A DNA stretch of 64,000 bases, taken from Lawsonibacter celer (GTDB taxonomy: Bacteria > Bacillota > Clostridia > Oscillospirales > Oscillospiraceae). Both the position numbers and the translations under genes were made by a program. The stretch spans positions 23,379-87,378 of the forward strand of contig NZ_JACOEA010000008.1 of the NCBI RefSeq assembly GCF_014281125.1, in the 5' to 3' direction. Of the stretch, positions 1 through 9,209 are shown in pieces. Under the pieces are notes generated by a model. That model had not been told where the DNA came from and did no database searches. It saw only the letters and a program-made list of their open reading frames with translations. The stretch's first letter is position 1; each line of letters opens with the position of its first letter.

Positions 1-1620
1 GGCGGACATGCCGCCGTAGCCGATGGCGGCGTAAAGCTCGTCCAGGGTGCCGAAGCGCACCTTTTTCAGCACAAAGGGGAGCACGTCCTCGGCGGTGATG
101 GCGGCCATGGTCAGCCCCACGTGCTTGAGCTCCGACTCAAAGGAGGAGCGGCCGGTGGCGATATTCTCCTCCCGGCGCTCCTTTTTGAACCACTGGCGGA
201 TCTTGTTGCGGGCCTCGTTGGACTTGCAGATCTTCATCCAGTCCCGGCTGGGCCCCCGGGCGGTCTTGGATGTGATGACCTCCACAATGTCGCCGTTTTT
301 CAGGGGCGTGTCAAAGGTGACGATGCGGCCGTTGACCTTGGCCCCGGTCATGCGGTTGCCCACAGCGGAGTGGATGTTATAGGCAAAGTCGATGGGGGTG
401 GCCCCGGCGGGCAGGTTGATCACGTCCCCCCGGGGGGTAAACACGAACACCTCGTCGGCGAACATATCCACCTTGAGGGTGCGCACAAACTCGTCCGGGT
501 CCGCGTCCTGCTGGCTCTCCAGCAGCTTGCGCACCCATTCGAAGGCCTCCTCCGTACCCAGCTTGTCATTGGCCATGCCCTGCTTGTACTTCCAGTGGGC
601 GGCAATGCCGTACTCGGCGGTGTGGTGCATCTCCCAAGTGCGGATCTGCACCTCAAAGGGAATGCCCTCCCGGCCGATGACCGTGGTGTGCAGGGACTGG
701 TAGCCGTTGGGCTTGGGGGTGCCGATATAATCCTTAAAGCGGCCCAGCACGGGCTTGAACAGATCGTGAATGCAGCCCAGGACATTATAGCACTCCGGGA
801 TGTCGTCCACAATCACCCGGAAGGCGTACAGGTCAAAAATCTCGTCCAAGGTCTTGTTCTGGGCGTACATCTTGCGGTAGATGGAGTAAATGTGCTTGAC
901 CCGGCCGTAGACGGTACACTGGATGCCCTCCTCGTCCATACGCTCCTGAATGCGCTTCTGGATGGCCGCCATAAATTCCTCATGGGCGGAGGAGCGGGCG
1001 GCCACCTCGTCGGCCACCTCTTTATAGCCGATGGGGTCCAGGTACTTCAGGGAGGTGTCCTCCAGCTCCCACTTAACCCGCTGCATGCCCAGGCGGTGGG
1101 CGATGGGGGCGTAGATCTCCATGGTCTCCAGGGCCTTTTCCTTCTGCTTGCGGGGGGACTGGTAGGCCATGGTGCGCATATTGTGCAGCCGGTCGCAGAT
1201 CTTGATAAGGATCACCCGGATGTCCTTGGCCATGGCCAGGAGCATCTTGCGCAGGTTCTCCATCTGCTCCTCTTCCTTGGAGGTGTACTGCACCCGGGTC
1301 AGCTTGGTGACCCCCTCCACCAGGTCGGCCACCGTATGGCCGAAGAGCTTGGCGATGTCCTCATGGGTGGCATCCGTGTCCTCGATGACGTCGTGGAGCA
1401 GGGCCGCGATGATGGAGTCGGTGTCCAGCTCCAGGTCCGCCACAATCTCCGCCACGGCCAGAGGGTGGGTGATATAGGGGGAGCCGTCCTTGCGCAGCTG
1501 CCCGGCGTGGGCCTTGTCGGCATAATTGAACGCGGCGAACAGGCGCTGAGTGTCCAGCGCCGCGTGGTAGGCCTTGATTTTGTCTTCCAGCGCCTGATAG
1601 CGCTCCAGGATCGGGTCCAT
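1..1620 (-). CDS. rel: RelA/SpoT-family (p)ppGpp synthetase/hydrolase, C-terminus cut by window edge
   Basis: Bifunctional stringent-response enzyme that makes and degrades (p)ppGpp in the cytoplasm. The 540 visible residues hold an N-terminal HD hydrolase domain with the HDVIED motif at about 76-81, the synthetase domain at about 230-340 (RFKDYI at 294-299, EVQIRT at 323-328) and a TGS domain near 386-446. The helical and ACT regions of a roughly 730-residue Rel lie beyond the left edge. The intact HD motif argues for a bifunctional Rel rather than a hydrolase-dead RelA. The ATG lies 31 bp downstream of recJ in the same direction, so the two are probably cotranscribed. Confidence 0.96.
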   Translation of the reverse strand, partial: MDPILERYQALEDKIKAYHAALDTQRLFAAFNYADKAHAGQLRKDGSPYITHPLAVAEIVADLELDTDSIIAALLHDVIEDTDATHEDIAKLFGHTVADLVEGVTKLTRVQYTSKEEEQMENLRKMLLAMAKDIRVILIKICDRLHNMRTMAYQSPRKQKEKALETMEIYAPIAHRLGMQRVKWELEDTSLKYLDPIGYKEVADEVAARSSAHEEFMAAIQKRIQERMDEEGIQCTVYGRVKHIYSIYRKMYAQNKTLDEIFDLYAFRVIVDDIPECYNVLGCIHDLFKPVLGRFKDYIGTPKPNGYQSLHTTVIGREGIPFEVQIRTWEMHHTAEYGIAAHWKYKQGMANDKLGTEEAFEWVRKLLESQQDADPDEFVRTLKVDMFADEVFVFTPRGDVINLPAGATPIDFAYNIHSAVGNRMTGAKVNGRIVTFDTPLKNGDIVEVITSKTARGPSRDWMKICKSNEARNKIRQWFKKERREENIATGRSSFESELKHVGLTMAAITAEDVLPFVLKKVRFGTLDELYAAIGYGGMSA

Positions 1621-1651
1621 CAAATCAGCTCCATTGGGAACGGGACGGCAT

Positions 1652-3721
1652 TCAGCCGTCCATCAGTTTTCTCAGCTTGCGGAGAATGCGGGAATCCTCC
1701 AGATCCACCTTCCCCTCCACCGCGTTGAGGCAGATGTGCAGGTGGTCAGTGGTGCGCTCCAGCCGGATCAGCCCCCGCTCGTCAAAGACCTCGAGGCACA
1801 CCATGGTACGCATCACCGTCTCGCGCCCGCCGCTGGCGCGGGCAATGTTGCGCGCCAGGCGGTGGGCGGTCTCCTCCAGAGGGGCCGGCCCGCTGTGTAC
1901 CTTGAGGTAGCGCCACAGGTTGACAAACTCGGTCCGGCTGGGCAGCAGGGCGGCCGCCTCCGCGTGGGAGAGCAGCTCGCCCCGGCAGAAGCGCTCGTAA
2001 AGCGCCTGCTCCGCCTGGGCCCGGGTGAGGGCGCAGCGCAGATCGCACACCTGTAATTGTACCGAACGCCAGCCGCGATATTCATTGATCTGGGGCGTAA
2101 ACGCCACATCAATCCGGTCGCCCGGCCGCAGGCCGGCCTGGGCGCTGGTGGCGGAGAAAAAAATCGCGTCGAAGGAGCGACCGCCCACGGTGAGCTTCAG
2201 CTTCAGATGCCGCCCGCCGCCCACGTCGGACAGGGCGGCCACCGTGCAGCCGCTGAGCTGAAAGACCGGCTTGGGGTTGCCCGTGCCGTGGGGCTCCAGA
2301 ACACAGAGCCCTTCCACCTCCTCCAGGCTGAGCAGGCCCGCATCCTCCAACTCGCCGTCGATCTCCAAGGCGGAGACCATCTCGGCGCCCTCGGTCTGCC
2401 GGAGCACACACTCGCGCATCCGCCGGGCAAAGGCGGGGAGGTTCTCCTCCCGGATGGTAAAGCCCGCGGCCAGCTCGTGGCCGCCGAAGCCCTCCAGCAG
2501 ATCGGCGCACTGCTCCAGCGCGGCAAACAGGTTAAAGCCGCCGAAGGAGCGGCAGGAACCCTTCCCCTTGCCGCCCTGCAGGCAGATCATAAAGGTGGGG
2601 CAGGAGTATTTCTCCGCCAGTCGGGAGGCCACAATGCCCACCACCCCCTGGTGCCAGTGCCCTCCGGCCAGTACCAGGGCGGCGCGCTCCTCCGGGGGGA
2701 TGGCCTCGGCCCGGAGCAGGCACTCGTCGTAGATCTCCGCTTCAATGGCCTGCCGCTCCCGGTTGAGCTGGCACAACCGGGCGGCCAGCTCTGCCCCCCG
2801 GACCGGGTCCTCCGTGAGCAGCAGCTCCGCCGCCAGGCCGGCGCACCCCATCCGCCCGGAGGCGTTGATGCGGGGGGCCAGGGTATAGCCAACGGTCACA
2901 GAGGTCAGGGGGCGCTCGTCCAGCCCCGCCTCATGGAGCAGGGCCCTCAGGCCGGGCCGGGCCGCTGTGCGCAGCCGGCTCAGCCCCAGGCTGACAATAG
3001 CCCGGTTCTCCCCGGTCAGGCGCATCACATCTGCCACCGTGCCGATAGCCGCCAGGTCGGCGTACTCCTCCAGCAGCTCATCCGTCCGCTCCGGCCCGCC
3101 CAAGGCCAGCACCAGCTTCAGGGCCACGCCTACGCCGGCCAGGCACTTAAAGGGATAAGGGCAGTCCGGCCGACGGGGGTCCACCACCGCGGCCGCCCGG
3201 GGCCGACGCTCCTTGCACTCATGGTGGTCGGTGATGACCACGTCCACCCCCAGGCCGGCGGCGAACTGCGCCTCCTCCACGGCGGTGATGCCGCAGTCCA
3301 CCGTAATGATCAGGGAGACCCCACGCTCCTTCAGGGCGGTGACCGCCTCCCGGTTGAGGCCGTAGCCCTCCTCCATGCGGTCCGGAATATAGGGGACGAC
3401 CTGCCCTCCCTCGCTGCGCAGATAGCGGGTGAGCAGACAGGTGGAGGTGATGCCGTCCACATCATAGTCCCCGTAGACGGCCATGATCTCCCCCTGCTCC
3501 AGGGCGCTCCGGATGCGCAGGACCGCCCTGTCCATGTCCCGCAGGAGCATGGGGTCCTGGAGCAGCCCCCGGTCCCGGGAGAGAAACCGGCCGGCCCGCT
3601 CCAGGGTATCATACCCCCGTGCGCCCAGCACCAGGGCCGCCAGGGTGGGGATTCCGGCGCGCTCCAGCTCGGCACGCGCCCCGTCCGGGCAGACGGCCCG
3701 GTTCCACTGCTGATATTTCAC
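1652..3721 (-). CDS. recJ: Single-stranded-DNA-specific exonuclease RecJ
   Basis: A 5'-3' ssDNA exonuclease for recombinational and mismatch repair, belonging to the DHH phosphoesterases. Taken as 689 aa from a GTG giving MKYQQWN, with GGAAGG upstream; the frame stays open further upstream, but those residues are low-complexity and the promoter lies inside them. Metal-binding motifs are DYDVDG (85-90), VDCGIT (141-146) and TDHHE (164-168). They are followed by NASGRMG, a DHHA1 segment with GGHELAAGF, and a C-terminal OB-like region. First gene of a likely recJ-rel operon with a near-consensus promoter immediately upstream. Confidence 0.95.
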   Translation of the reverse strand: MKYQQWNRAVCPDGARAELERAGIPTLAALVLGARGYDTLERAGRFLSRDRGLLQDPMLLRDMDRAVLRIRSALEQGEIMAVYGDYDVDGITSTCLLTRYLRSEGGQVVPYIPDRMEEGYGLNREAVTALKERGVSLIITVDCGITAVEEAQFAAGLGVDVVITDHHECKERRPRAAAVVDPRRPDCPYPFKCLAGVGVALKLVLALGGPERTDELLEEYADLAAIGTVADVMRLTGENRAIVSLGLSRLRTAARPGLRALLHEAGLDERPLTSVTVGYTLAPRINASGRMGCAGLAAELLLTEDPVRGAELAARLCQLNRERQAIEAEIYDECLLRAEAIPPEERAALVLAGGHWHQGVVGIVASRLAEKYSCPTFMICLQGGKGKGSCRSFGGFNLFAALEQCADLLEGFGGHELAAGFTIREENLPAFARRMRECVLRQTEGAEMVSALEIDGELEDAGLLSLEEVEGLCVLEPHGTGNPKPVFQLSGCTVAALSDVGGGRHLKLKLTVGGRSFDAIFFSATSAQAGLRPGDRIDVAFTPQINEYRGWRSVQLQVCDLRCALTRAQAEQALYERFCRGELLSHAEAAALLPSRTEFVNLWRYLKVHSGPAPLEETAHRLARNIARASGGRETVMRTMVCLEVFDERGLIRLERTTDHLHICLNAVEGKVDLEDSRILRKLRKLMDG

Positions 3722-3758
3722 AGGGCTCGCCTGCCTTCCCAAATCAAAATTACCCTTT

Positions 3759-3787
3759 ATTATATCAAATACCGCGCGGCGTGACAA
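3759..3787 (-). promoter_or_regulatory. Sigma-A-type promoter for recJ-rel
   Basis: On the minus strand, TTGTCA (3782-3787) and a perfect TATAAT (3759-3764) are separated by 17 bp. The elements sit 38 bp upstream of the chosen recJ GTG, which supports that start over the longer open frame. Confidence 0.75.
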
Positions 3788-3815
3788 GAGGCAGGCACGT
3801 GCCCCCTTTTCCCCC

Positions 3816-3844
3816 TTGCAAAGACGCGGCCGGCGTGGTATTTT
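3816..3844 (+). promoter_or_regulatory. Candidate sigma-A promoter for the GNAT gene
   Basis: TTGCAA (3816-3821) and TATTTT (3839-3844) are 17 bp apart and end 31 bp before the acetyltransferase start. The promoter is divergent from the recJ promoter in the same 150-bp gap. Confidence 0.5.
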
Positions 3845-3875
3845 ATTGTAAAAATTTACGAAAAGAGGCATGTCC

Positions 3876-4367
3876 ATGCGCATCCGAACAGCGGAGCAGG
3901 GGGACCTGGCGGCCCTTCTGGACATTTACAATTACGAGGTGCTCCACGGGGTGGCCACCCTGGATCTGGCCCCCAGGACCCTGGAGCAGTGGCAGGTATG
4001 GTTCGACGGCCACAATGTGGACAACCACCCCCTGTATGTGGCTGAAGCGGGGGGGCGGGTAGCCGGGTACGCCAGCCTGTCCCCCTACCGGGAGAAGGAG
4101 GCCTACCGGTCCACGGTGGAGCTGTCCATCTACATCCACCCGGACTTCCGGCGGCAGGGGATTGCCGGGGCCCTGATGGGCTTTCTGCTGGACGAGGCCC
4201 GGCGGGACGGGCGCACCCATACGGTGGTATCCGTCATCACCACCGGCAACGAGGCCAGCTGCCGACTCCACGAGCGGTTCGGCTTCACCTTCTGCGGCAG
4301 GATCCCGGAGGTGGGCATGAAATTCGGCCGGTATCTGGACATCGACAACTACAGCCTGCGTGTGTGA
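3876..4367 (+). CDS. GNAT N-acetyltransferase, phosphinothricin acetyltransferase-like
   Basis: Cytoplasmic acetyl-CoA-dependent N-acetyltransferase of 163 aa. The fold is recognisable from ELSIYIHPDFRRQGIAGALM, the beta4-alpha3 acetyl-CoA site with R-x2-G-x-G/A, and from the C-terminal HERFGFTFCGRIPEVGMKFGR. That C-terminal pattern matches the phosphinothricin/methionine sulfoximine acetyltransferase (Pat/MnaT) subgroup. The ATG at 3876 is preferred over one two codons upstream because AGAGG then lies 7 nt away instead of one. The natural substrate cannot be told from sequence. A YbaK deacylase follows 11 bp later. Confidence 0.88.
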   Translation: MRIRTAEQGDLAALLDIYNYEVLHGVATLDLAPRTLEQWQVWFDGHNVDNHPLYVAEAGGRVAGYASLSPYREKEAYRSTVELSIYIHPDFRRQGIAGALMGFLLDEARRDGRTHTVVSVITTGNEASCRLHERFGFTFCGRIPEVGMKFGRYLDIDNYSLRV

Positions 4368-4378
4368 GGAGAGGGAAC

Positions 4379-4855
4379 ATGGCGGAAGAAAAAACCAATG
4401 TGATGCGTCTGCTGGACCAGCGGAAGGTCCCCTACACCCCCCACTATTACGCCGCCCCCAACGGGGCGGTGGACGGCAGAAGCGTGGCCGCCCTGCTGGG
4501 CCAAGACGCGGCACGGGTGTGCAAAACCCTGGTGACCCAGGGGACCAGCGGACGCTTTTACGTCTTTGTGGTCCCCGCCCTGGGGGAGCTGGACCTGAAG
4601 GCGGCGGCCCGGGCGGCAGGAGAGAAATCGGTGGAGATGATCAAACAGGCCCAGCTGTTCCCTCTCACCGGCTACGTCCACGGAGGCTGCTCCCCCCTGG
4701 GGATGAAAAAGCGCTTCCCCACCTTTTTTGACCAGAGCGTGGAGGGGCTGGAGACCATCACGGTCAGCGCCGGGCGGATCGGTGCCCAGGTGGAGGCCTC
4801 CCCCGCCGATCTGTGCGCCCTGGCGGGCGGGCGCTTCGCCCCGGTGGCAAAATAA
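4379..4855 (+). CDS. ybaK: YbaK/EbsC-type Cys-tRNA(Pro) deacylase
   Basis: Trans-editing enzyme that hydrolyses Cys-tRNA(Pro) (and Cys-tRNA(Cys)) mischarged by synthetases; 158 aa, normal for the family. Visible family features are the N-terminal NVMRLLDQ, the KTLVTQG strand, the conserved SPLGMKKRFPTFFD segment and the final GRIGAQVEASPADL block. The ATG is preceded by GGAGAGGGAAC. Probably cotranscribed with the GNAT gene; a GC-rich hairpin follows the stop. Confidence 0.92.
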   Translation: MAEEKTNVMRLLDQRKVPYTPHYYAAPNGAVDGRSVAALLGQDAARVCKTLVTQGTSGRFYVFVVPALGELDLKAAARAAGEKSVEMIKQAQLFPLTGYVHGGCSPLGMKKRFPTFFDQSVEGLETITVSAGRIGAQVEASPADLCALAGGRFAPVAK

Positions 4856-4862
4856 AAGTTCC

Positions 4863-4891
4863 AGCGGCGGGAACTTTTTCCCGCCGCTTTC
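4863..4891 (+). terminator. Hairpin terminator after ybaK
   Basis: Eleven-base arms AGCGGCGGGAA (4863-4873) and TTCCCGCCGCT (4878-4888) around a 4-nt loop. The following T tract is weak (TTCGTCT), so termination may be partial and allow read-through into the next gene. Confidence 0.6.
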
Positions 4892-4931
4892 GTCTATGGA
4901 GTTATCAAACCAAATACAAAGGAGAATCCCT

Positions 4932-5783
4932 ATGAAAAAGCTTGGAACCCTTGCCCTTACCCTGGCTCTGACGGGCGCCATGGGCCTACCCGCCCTGGCT
5001 GCGGAGGACGCCCCCATGGTCATCGCCCCCAGCCCCAACGCCTACTCCACTGCCATCACCCTCAACAGCAAGGCGCTGGACACCGCCGCCATCCCCTCCG
5101 CCTCCGACGCCATGCTCCCCCTGCGCCTGCTGGCCGAGGCCGACCACGGCTCCGCCTACTGGGATCAGGAGGGCAACGAGAGCTGGTTTACCTTCGGCGA
5201 CGACCGGATCATTGTAAAATTCGCCGACAACAGCATCTGGCTCAATGACGAGCAGGTCAAGTCCCAGGCGGAGGTGACCGCGGGCGTCACCTTTGTCCCG
5301 GCCAGCGTGCTGGAGCTGATGGAGGGCTTTACCGTGACCTGGGCTGACCCCACCGCCGAGGGCTTCCGCTCCGTGGTCATCACCACTCCCAACAATGACC
5401 CCCTGGTCAAGGCCGCCTACACGATCACGGAGGAGGCCGGCATGGGCTACAGCATGCGGATGGACGGCGCGGCAATGGCCGAGGCCTATCAGCTGCCCGC
5501 CGATTCCTTTGAGCAGGTAATCGGTTTCTTCCCCATGATTACCAGTCCTGATACCCTAGTCATCGGCAAGCTGGCCGAGGGCGCGGACGTCACCGCCGTG
5601 AAGGACGCTCTGGAGGCCTACCGCCAGAGCCAGGAGGATACCTTCTCCTGGTACCTGTCCCAAAACCTGCCCAAGGTGCAGGATGCCCGGCTGCTGGTGG
5701 AGGACGGCTATGTGCTCTTCCTCATCGCGGAGGACGCTGACGCCGGCGAGGCCGCCTTCCGCGCATTTGTGGACTCCCTGTAA
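4932..5783 (+). CDS. Exported protein: copper-amine-oxidase-N/stalk-like domain plus DUF4358-like domain
   Basis: A 283-aa predicted exported protein of unknown function. Residues 1-23 form a Sec signal peptide (MKKLG, hydrophobic stretch, cleavage near ALAAED). Residues about 35-135 resemble the copper amine oxidase N-terminal 'stalk' domain common in Firmicute surface proteins (MLPLRLLAEA, then WLNDEQVKSQAEVTAGVTFVPASVLE). The C-terminal half (YTITEEAGMGYSMRMDG through FLIAEDADAGEAAFRAF) resembles DUF4358 lipoprotein domains. There is no lipobox. The start is fixed by AAAGGAG 8 nt before the ATG. A strong bidirectional terminator follows. Domain assignments are from memory. Confidence 0.75.
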   Translation: MKKLGTLALTLALTGAMGLPALAAEDAPMVIAPSPNAYSTAITLNSKALDTAAIPSASDAMLPLRLLAEADHGSAYWDQEGNESWFTFGDDRIIVKFADNSIWLNDEQVKSQAEVTAGVTFVPASVLELMEGFTVTWADPTAEGFRSVVITTPNNDPLVKAAYTITEEAGMGYSMRMDGAAMAEAYQLPADSFEQVIGFFPMITSPDTLVIGKLAEGADVTAVKDALEAYRQSQEDTFSWYLSQNLPKVQDARLLVEDGYVLFLIAEDADAGEAAFRAFVDSL

Positions 5784-5798
5784 TTCCTCCTACGGACC

Positions 5799-5836
5799 AA
5801 AAAGTCCGCCGCCCCAATGGGGCGGCGGACTTTTTT
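5799..5836. terminator. Bidirectional intrinsic terminator between the exported-protein gene and ftsH
   Basis: Perfect 12-bp stem GTCCGCCGCCCC (5804-5815) / GGGGCGGCGGAC (5819-5830) with a 3-nt loop, an A tract on the left and T6 on the right. It can stop transcripts converging from both sides. Confidence 0.9.
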
Positions 5837-5844
5837 CGCGTTTT

Positions 5845-7716
5845 TTATTCATTGAGCAGCGCCATGAACTCCTCGCCGGTGAGTGTCTCCTGCTCCAGCA
5901 GGCGGCCGGCCAGCCGGTGGAGCTTGTCCTCATTCTCCCGCAGAATGCGCAGGGCCTTCTGGTGGGCCTGCTTCACTGTCTCCACCACTAGGGCGTCCAC
6001 TCGGGCGGCAGTCTCACCCGCGCAGGCCAGGGAAGCATCCCCGCCCAGATATTGGTTGGTCACCGTCTCCAGCGCCACCATGTCAAATTCATCAGTCATG
6101 CCGTAGCGGGTGATCATCGCCCGCGCCAGCTTGGTGGCCTGTTCAATATCGTTGGACGCGCCGGTGGTAATGGAGTGGAACACCACCTCTTCGGCGGCCC
6201 TTCCCCCGGTCAGGGTAGCAATCTTGTTGCATACCTCCTCCCGGCTCATCAGATTGTGCTCTCCCTGGTCCACCTGCATGGTGTAGCCCAGAGCCCCGGA
6301 GGTGCGCGGGACAATGGTGATCTTGGTCACCGGGGCAGAGTGGGTCTGTGCCGCCGCCACCAAAGCATGCCCGATCTCGTGATAGGCCACAATCTTCTTT
6401 TCCTCCGGGGAGATGACGGCGCTCTTCCGCTGCGCCCCGGCGATCACGGTCTCCACGCTCTCCTCCAGATCGGCCTCGGTAACAGTTTTGCGGTCCATAC
6501 GCACCGCCCGCAGGGCGCCCTCATTGACAATATTGGCCAGCTCCGCGCCCGAGGCGCCGGCCGTGGCCCGGGCAATGGCGTCCCAATCCACGTCTCCATC
6601 CAGACGCACATGTCTGCCGTGGACCTTCAAAATGGCCTTGCGCCCCTCCAGGTCGGGCAGCTCCACCGGCACCCGGCGGTCAAACCGGCCGGGGCGAAGC
6701 AGGGCCGGGTCCAGGGACTCGGGCCGGTTGGTGGCCGCCAGGAGCACCACGCCCTTGGTGGCATCAAACCCGTCCATCTCAGCCAGCAGCTGGTTGAGGG
6801 TCTGCTCCCGCTCGTCATTGCCGCCCATGCCGGAGCCGTCCCGCTTTTTGCCGATGGCGTCGATCTCGTCGATAAACACGATGCAGGGGGCCTTTTCATT
6901 GGCCTGCTTGAACAGGTCGCGCACCTTGGCCGCGCCCATGCCCACAAACATCTCCACAAATTCGGAGCCGGAGATGGAGAAGAAAGGCACCTTTGACTCC
7001 CCAGCCACAGCCTTGGCCAGCAGGGTTTTACCGGTGCCCGGCGGGCCGACCAGCAACACGCCCTTGGGCAGCTTGGCGCCGATCTGTGCATATTTGCCCG
7101 GCTCGTGAAGAAAATCTACCACCTCCAGCAGGGACTCCTTGGCCTCCTCCTGGCCGGCCACGTCGGCAAAGGTTACGCCGGTCTGGGCCTCCTCCACGTA
7201 GACCTTGGCGTTGGCCTTGCCAAAGGTCATGGCGTTGCCCATCCCGCCGGGCAGATTGCCGCCCATGCGCTTTACCATTGCCCGGGAGAGCACCTCTCCA
7301 ATCAGGATAAAGATAAAGATGGGCAGGACCCAAGTAAGGATAAACGACATTAGAGGGCTGGCCTGCGTGGGAATCGAGGCCTCAAATGTGATGTCCTCAT
7401 TGGAGCGCAGCTGCTCCAGCAGCCGCTGGCCGTCATCCGGCCATACGCCGGTCTTGTAATAGGCGTCCTGGCCGGCCTCATTCTTGGCGATGAATACCAT
7501 CTGCTCCTCGTCGGTCTCCCAGGCCACTTGGGACACCCTGTCCTGGTCGATCATGGTCAGGAACGTGTCGTAGCTGACCTGCGTCACCTGCCGTTCCAGC
7601 AGACCGGGAAAGAGCAGCGCGTTGAGCAGCATCAGTATGATGAGTGCAATAATATAGTAAAAAAACAGCGGCTTTTTAGGCGGAGTAGTCTTTTTATCCT
7701 CTTTGACCTCTTGCAT
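5845..7716 (-). CDS. ftsH: ATP-dependent zinc metalloprotease FtsH (paralogue 1)
   Basis: Membrane-anchored AAA+ protease that degrades misfolded membrane and regulatory proteins; 623 aa. Transmembrane segments lie at about 17-38 and 122-143 with a short extracytoplasmic loop between them. Then come Walker A GPPGTGKT (224-231), Walker B IVFIDEID (about 289-296), the SRH segment RPGRFDRR and the zinc site HEIGH (446-450), with Asp in SNDIEQ as likely third ligand. The ATG follows AAAGGAGGCCC. A second ftsH lies about 5 kb away, and the two differ mainly in the extracytoplasmic loop and C-terminal tail. Confidence 0.96.
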   Translation of the reverse strand: MQEVKEDKKTTPPKKPLFFYYIIALIILMLLNALLFPGLLERQVTQVSYDTFLTMIDQDRVSQVAWETDEEQMVFIAKNEAGQDAYYKTGVWPDDGQRLLEQLRSNEDITFEASIPTQASPLMSFILTWVLPIFIFILIGEVLSRAMVKRMGGNLPGGMGNAMTFGKANAKVYVEEAQTGVTFADVAGQEEAKESLLEVVDFLHEPGKYAQIGAKLPKGVLLVGPPGTGKTLLAKAVAGESKVPFFSISGSEFVEMFVGMGAAKVRDLFKQANEKAPCIVFIDEIDAIGKKRDGSGMGGNDEREQTLNQLLAEMDGFDATKGVVLLAATNRPESLDPALLRPGRFDRRVPVELPDLEGRKAILKVHGRHVRLDGDVDWDAIARATAGASGAELANIVNEGALRAVRMDRKTVTEADLEESVETVIAGAQRKSAVISPEEKKIVAYHEIGHALVAAAQTHSAPVTKITIVPRTSGALGYTMQVDQGEHNLMSREEVCNKIATLTGGRAAEEVVFHSITTGASNDIEQATKLARAMITRYGMTDEFDMVALETVTNQYLGGDASLACAGETAARVDALVVETVKQAHQKALRILRENEDKLHRLAGRLLEQETLTGEEFMALLNE

Positions 7717-7777
7717 AATAAGGGCCTCCTTTCGGCAGAAGGGTACACTTCCAAGCCATATTTCTTATGCGAAATAC

Positions 7778-7806
7778 AGCTTAGTTGCTTTTTTTCCGTC
7801 TGTCAA
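7778..7806 (-). promoter_or_regulatory. Possible promoter for ftsH paralogue 1
   Basis: On the minus strand a perfect TTGACA (7801-7806) is 17 bp from a poor -10, TAAGCT (7778-7783). The gap to the upstream MATE gene is AT-rich. A second hexamer further downstream is equally possible. Confidence 0.35.
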
Positions 7807-7823
7807 GGAGACCCCTTTTGTTT

Positions 7824-9209
7824 TTACAAATTGTTTTCATTTCCGGCCGCTTTTTCCCGTTCCAGCCGGGAAAAAGCGGCCAAGACTGGCAGCGTGACGA
7901 CCAGAGAGAGCGCGAAAGAGCACAGGTCGGAGACCGTCTGGCATACCTCCACGCCGAACAGGCCCATCGTCTGCGGCAGGATCAAGATCAGCGGAATGAA
8001 GAACAGCCCCTGCCGGGCGGCGGCCACTACACTGGCCTTTACCGTCAGGGCGATGTTCTGCAGCAGCATATTGCACAGTATCACCCAGCCCATCAGCGGG
8101 AAGGAGATACACTGCAGCCGCAGGGTAGCGGTGCCGATCTGAATCACCTGCGGATCATCTCCCCGAAAGATGGCGATGATCTGCGGGGCAAACACCGCGC
8201 CCACCATGGAGAGCACCGCCAGCACCGCCGTGGAGACCCACACGCAGAACCAATAACCCCGGATGACCCGCCCATACTTGCCCGCGCCGTAGTTAAAGCC
8301 GCACACAGGCTGAAAGCCCTGGCCAAAGCCGATCAGCGCGGAGATGGCGAACTGGCTAACCCGGCTGACAATGCTCATGGCCGCAATGGCCACATCCCCA
8401 AAGGGATAGGCCGCTGTGTTCAGGCAGGTAATCGCCACCGAGCCGAGGCCCTGCCGGAACAGACTTGGCAGGCCGCCTCCGGCCAGGGCGCGGTAGCGGC
8501 TGAGCGAGGGGGAGAAGAGCCTCCAGCGCACCTGGATGCCGCCGGCCCGCATCATTCCCGCCAGGAGCAGGACAAAGCTGACCACCTGGCTGAGCGAGGT
8601 GGCCAGCGCCGCCCCCGAGATTCCCATGTGGAAGGTGAAGATAAACAGCGGGTCCAGGGCCATATTCAGCAGGCCGCCCACCATCAGCCCCACCATGGCG
8701 TAGGTGGCGTTGCCCTGCAGGCGCAGCTGGTTGTTGAGCACCAGGGAGGCTGTCATAAAGGGCGCGCCCGCCAGGATAAGGGTTAGGTAGTCCAGGGCAT
8801 AGGGGTAGATAGTCTCCGTGGCCCCTAGCAGGCGGCACAGGGGGGAGCGAATCAGCAGCCCCGCCGCCATAATGAGAAAGCCGGCCGCCAGGGCGGAAAA
8901 AAAGCCGGTGGCGGCCATGCGCTCGGCCTCCTCCCGATGCTGGGCTCCCAGCTGTCGGGAGATATAGTTGCCCGAGCCCTGCCCGAAGAAAAATCCCACG
9001 GCCTGGATGATGGCCATAAGGGGGAATACCACGCCCACCGCGCCGGTGGCGCTGGTACCCAGGCGCCCCACAAAAAAGGTGTCCGCCATGTTGTAAATAG
9101 AGGTAATCAGCATGCTGGCCACTGTGGGCACCGCCATTTTACAGATGAGGGCCTCCACCGGGGCCTGCGTCATCTGAATGTATTTCCTCTCCTGCGCTGA
9201 ATCATTCAC
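7824..9209 (-). CDS. MATE-family multidrug/cation antiporter
   Basis: Twelve-helix inner-membrane exporter of the MATE family, 461 aa. The N-terminus carries the family hallmark IYNMADTFFVGRLGTSATGAVGVVFP, followed by FGQGSGNYISRQLGA, and repeated hydrophobic segments run to the end. The GTG start overlaps the tetR stop (GTGAATGA) and has GGGAGGAG 6 nt upstream, indicating translational coupling. A regulator directly upstream with an operator in its own promoter suggests drug- or metabolite-induced efflux; the substrate is unknown. The last codons contain a perfect 15-bp inverted repeat. Confidence 0.93.
   Translation of the reverse strand: MNDSAQERKYIQMTQAPVEALICKMAVPTVASMLITSIYNMADTFFVGRLGTSATGAVGVVFPLMAIIQAVGFFFGQGSGNYISRQLGAQHREEAERMAATGFFSALAAGFLIMAAGLLIRSPLCRLLGATETIYPYALDYLTLILAGAPFMTASLVLNNQLRLQGNATYAMVGLMVGGLLNMALDPLFIFTFHMGISGAALATSLSQVVSFVLLLAGMMRAGGIQVRWRLFSPSLSRYRALAGGGLPSLFRQGLGSVAITCLNTAAYPFGDVAIAAMSIVSRVSQFAISALIGFGQGFQPVCGFNYGAGKYGRVIRGYWFCVWVSTAVLAVLSMVGAVFAPQIIAIFRGDDPQVIQIGTATLRLQCISFPLMGWVILCNMLLQNIALTVKASVVAAARQGLFFIPLILILPQTMGLFGVEVCQTVSDLCSFALSLVVTLPVLAAFSRLEREKAAGNENNL
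7845..7881 (-). terminator. Terminator-like hairpin inside the end of the MATE coding sequence
   Basis: Perfect 15-bp arms (7845-7859 and 7867-7881) around a 7-nt loop, with a T5 run inside the stem. The hairpin lies within the last 20 codons of the MATE gene. Its role in termination or mRNA protection is inferred. Confidence 0.5.

Noticed and set aside
121..3784. Long plus-strand frames opposite rel and recJ
   Set aside because: rel and recJ carry complete motif sets on the minus strand; the plus frames have none.
3722..3925. N-terminal extension of RecJ by 68 residues
   Set aside because: The extension contains the recJ promoter and has no ribosome-binding site; the family start pattern MKYxxWN lies at the chosen GTG.
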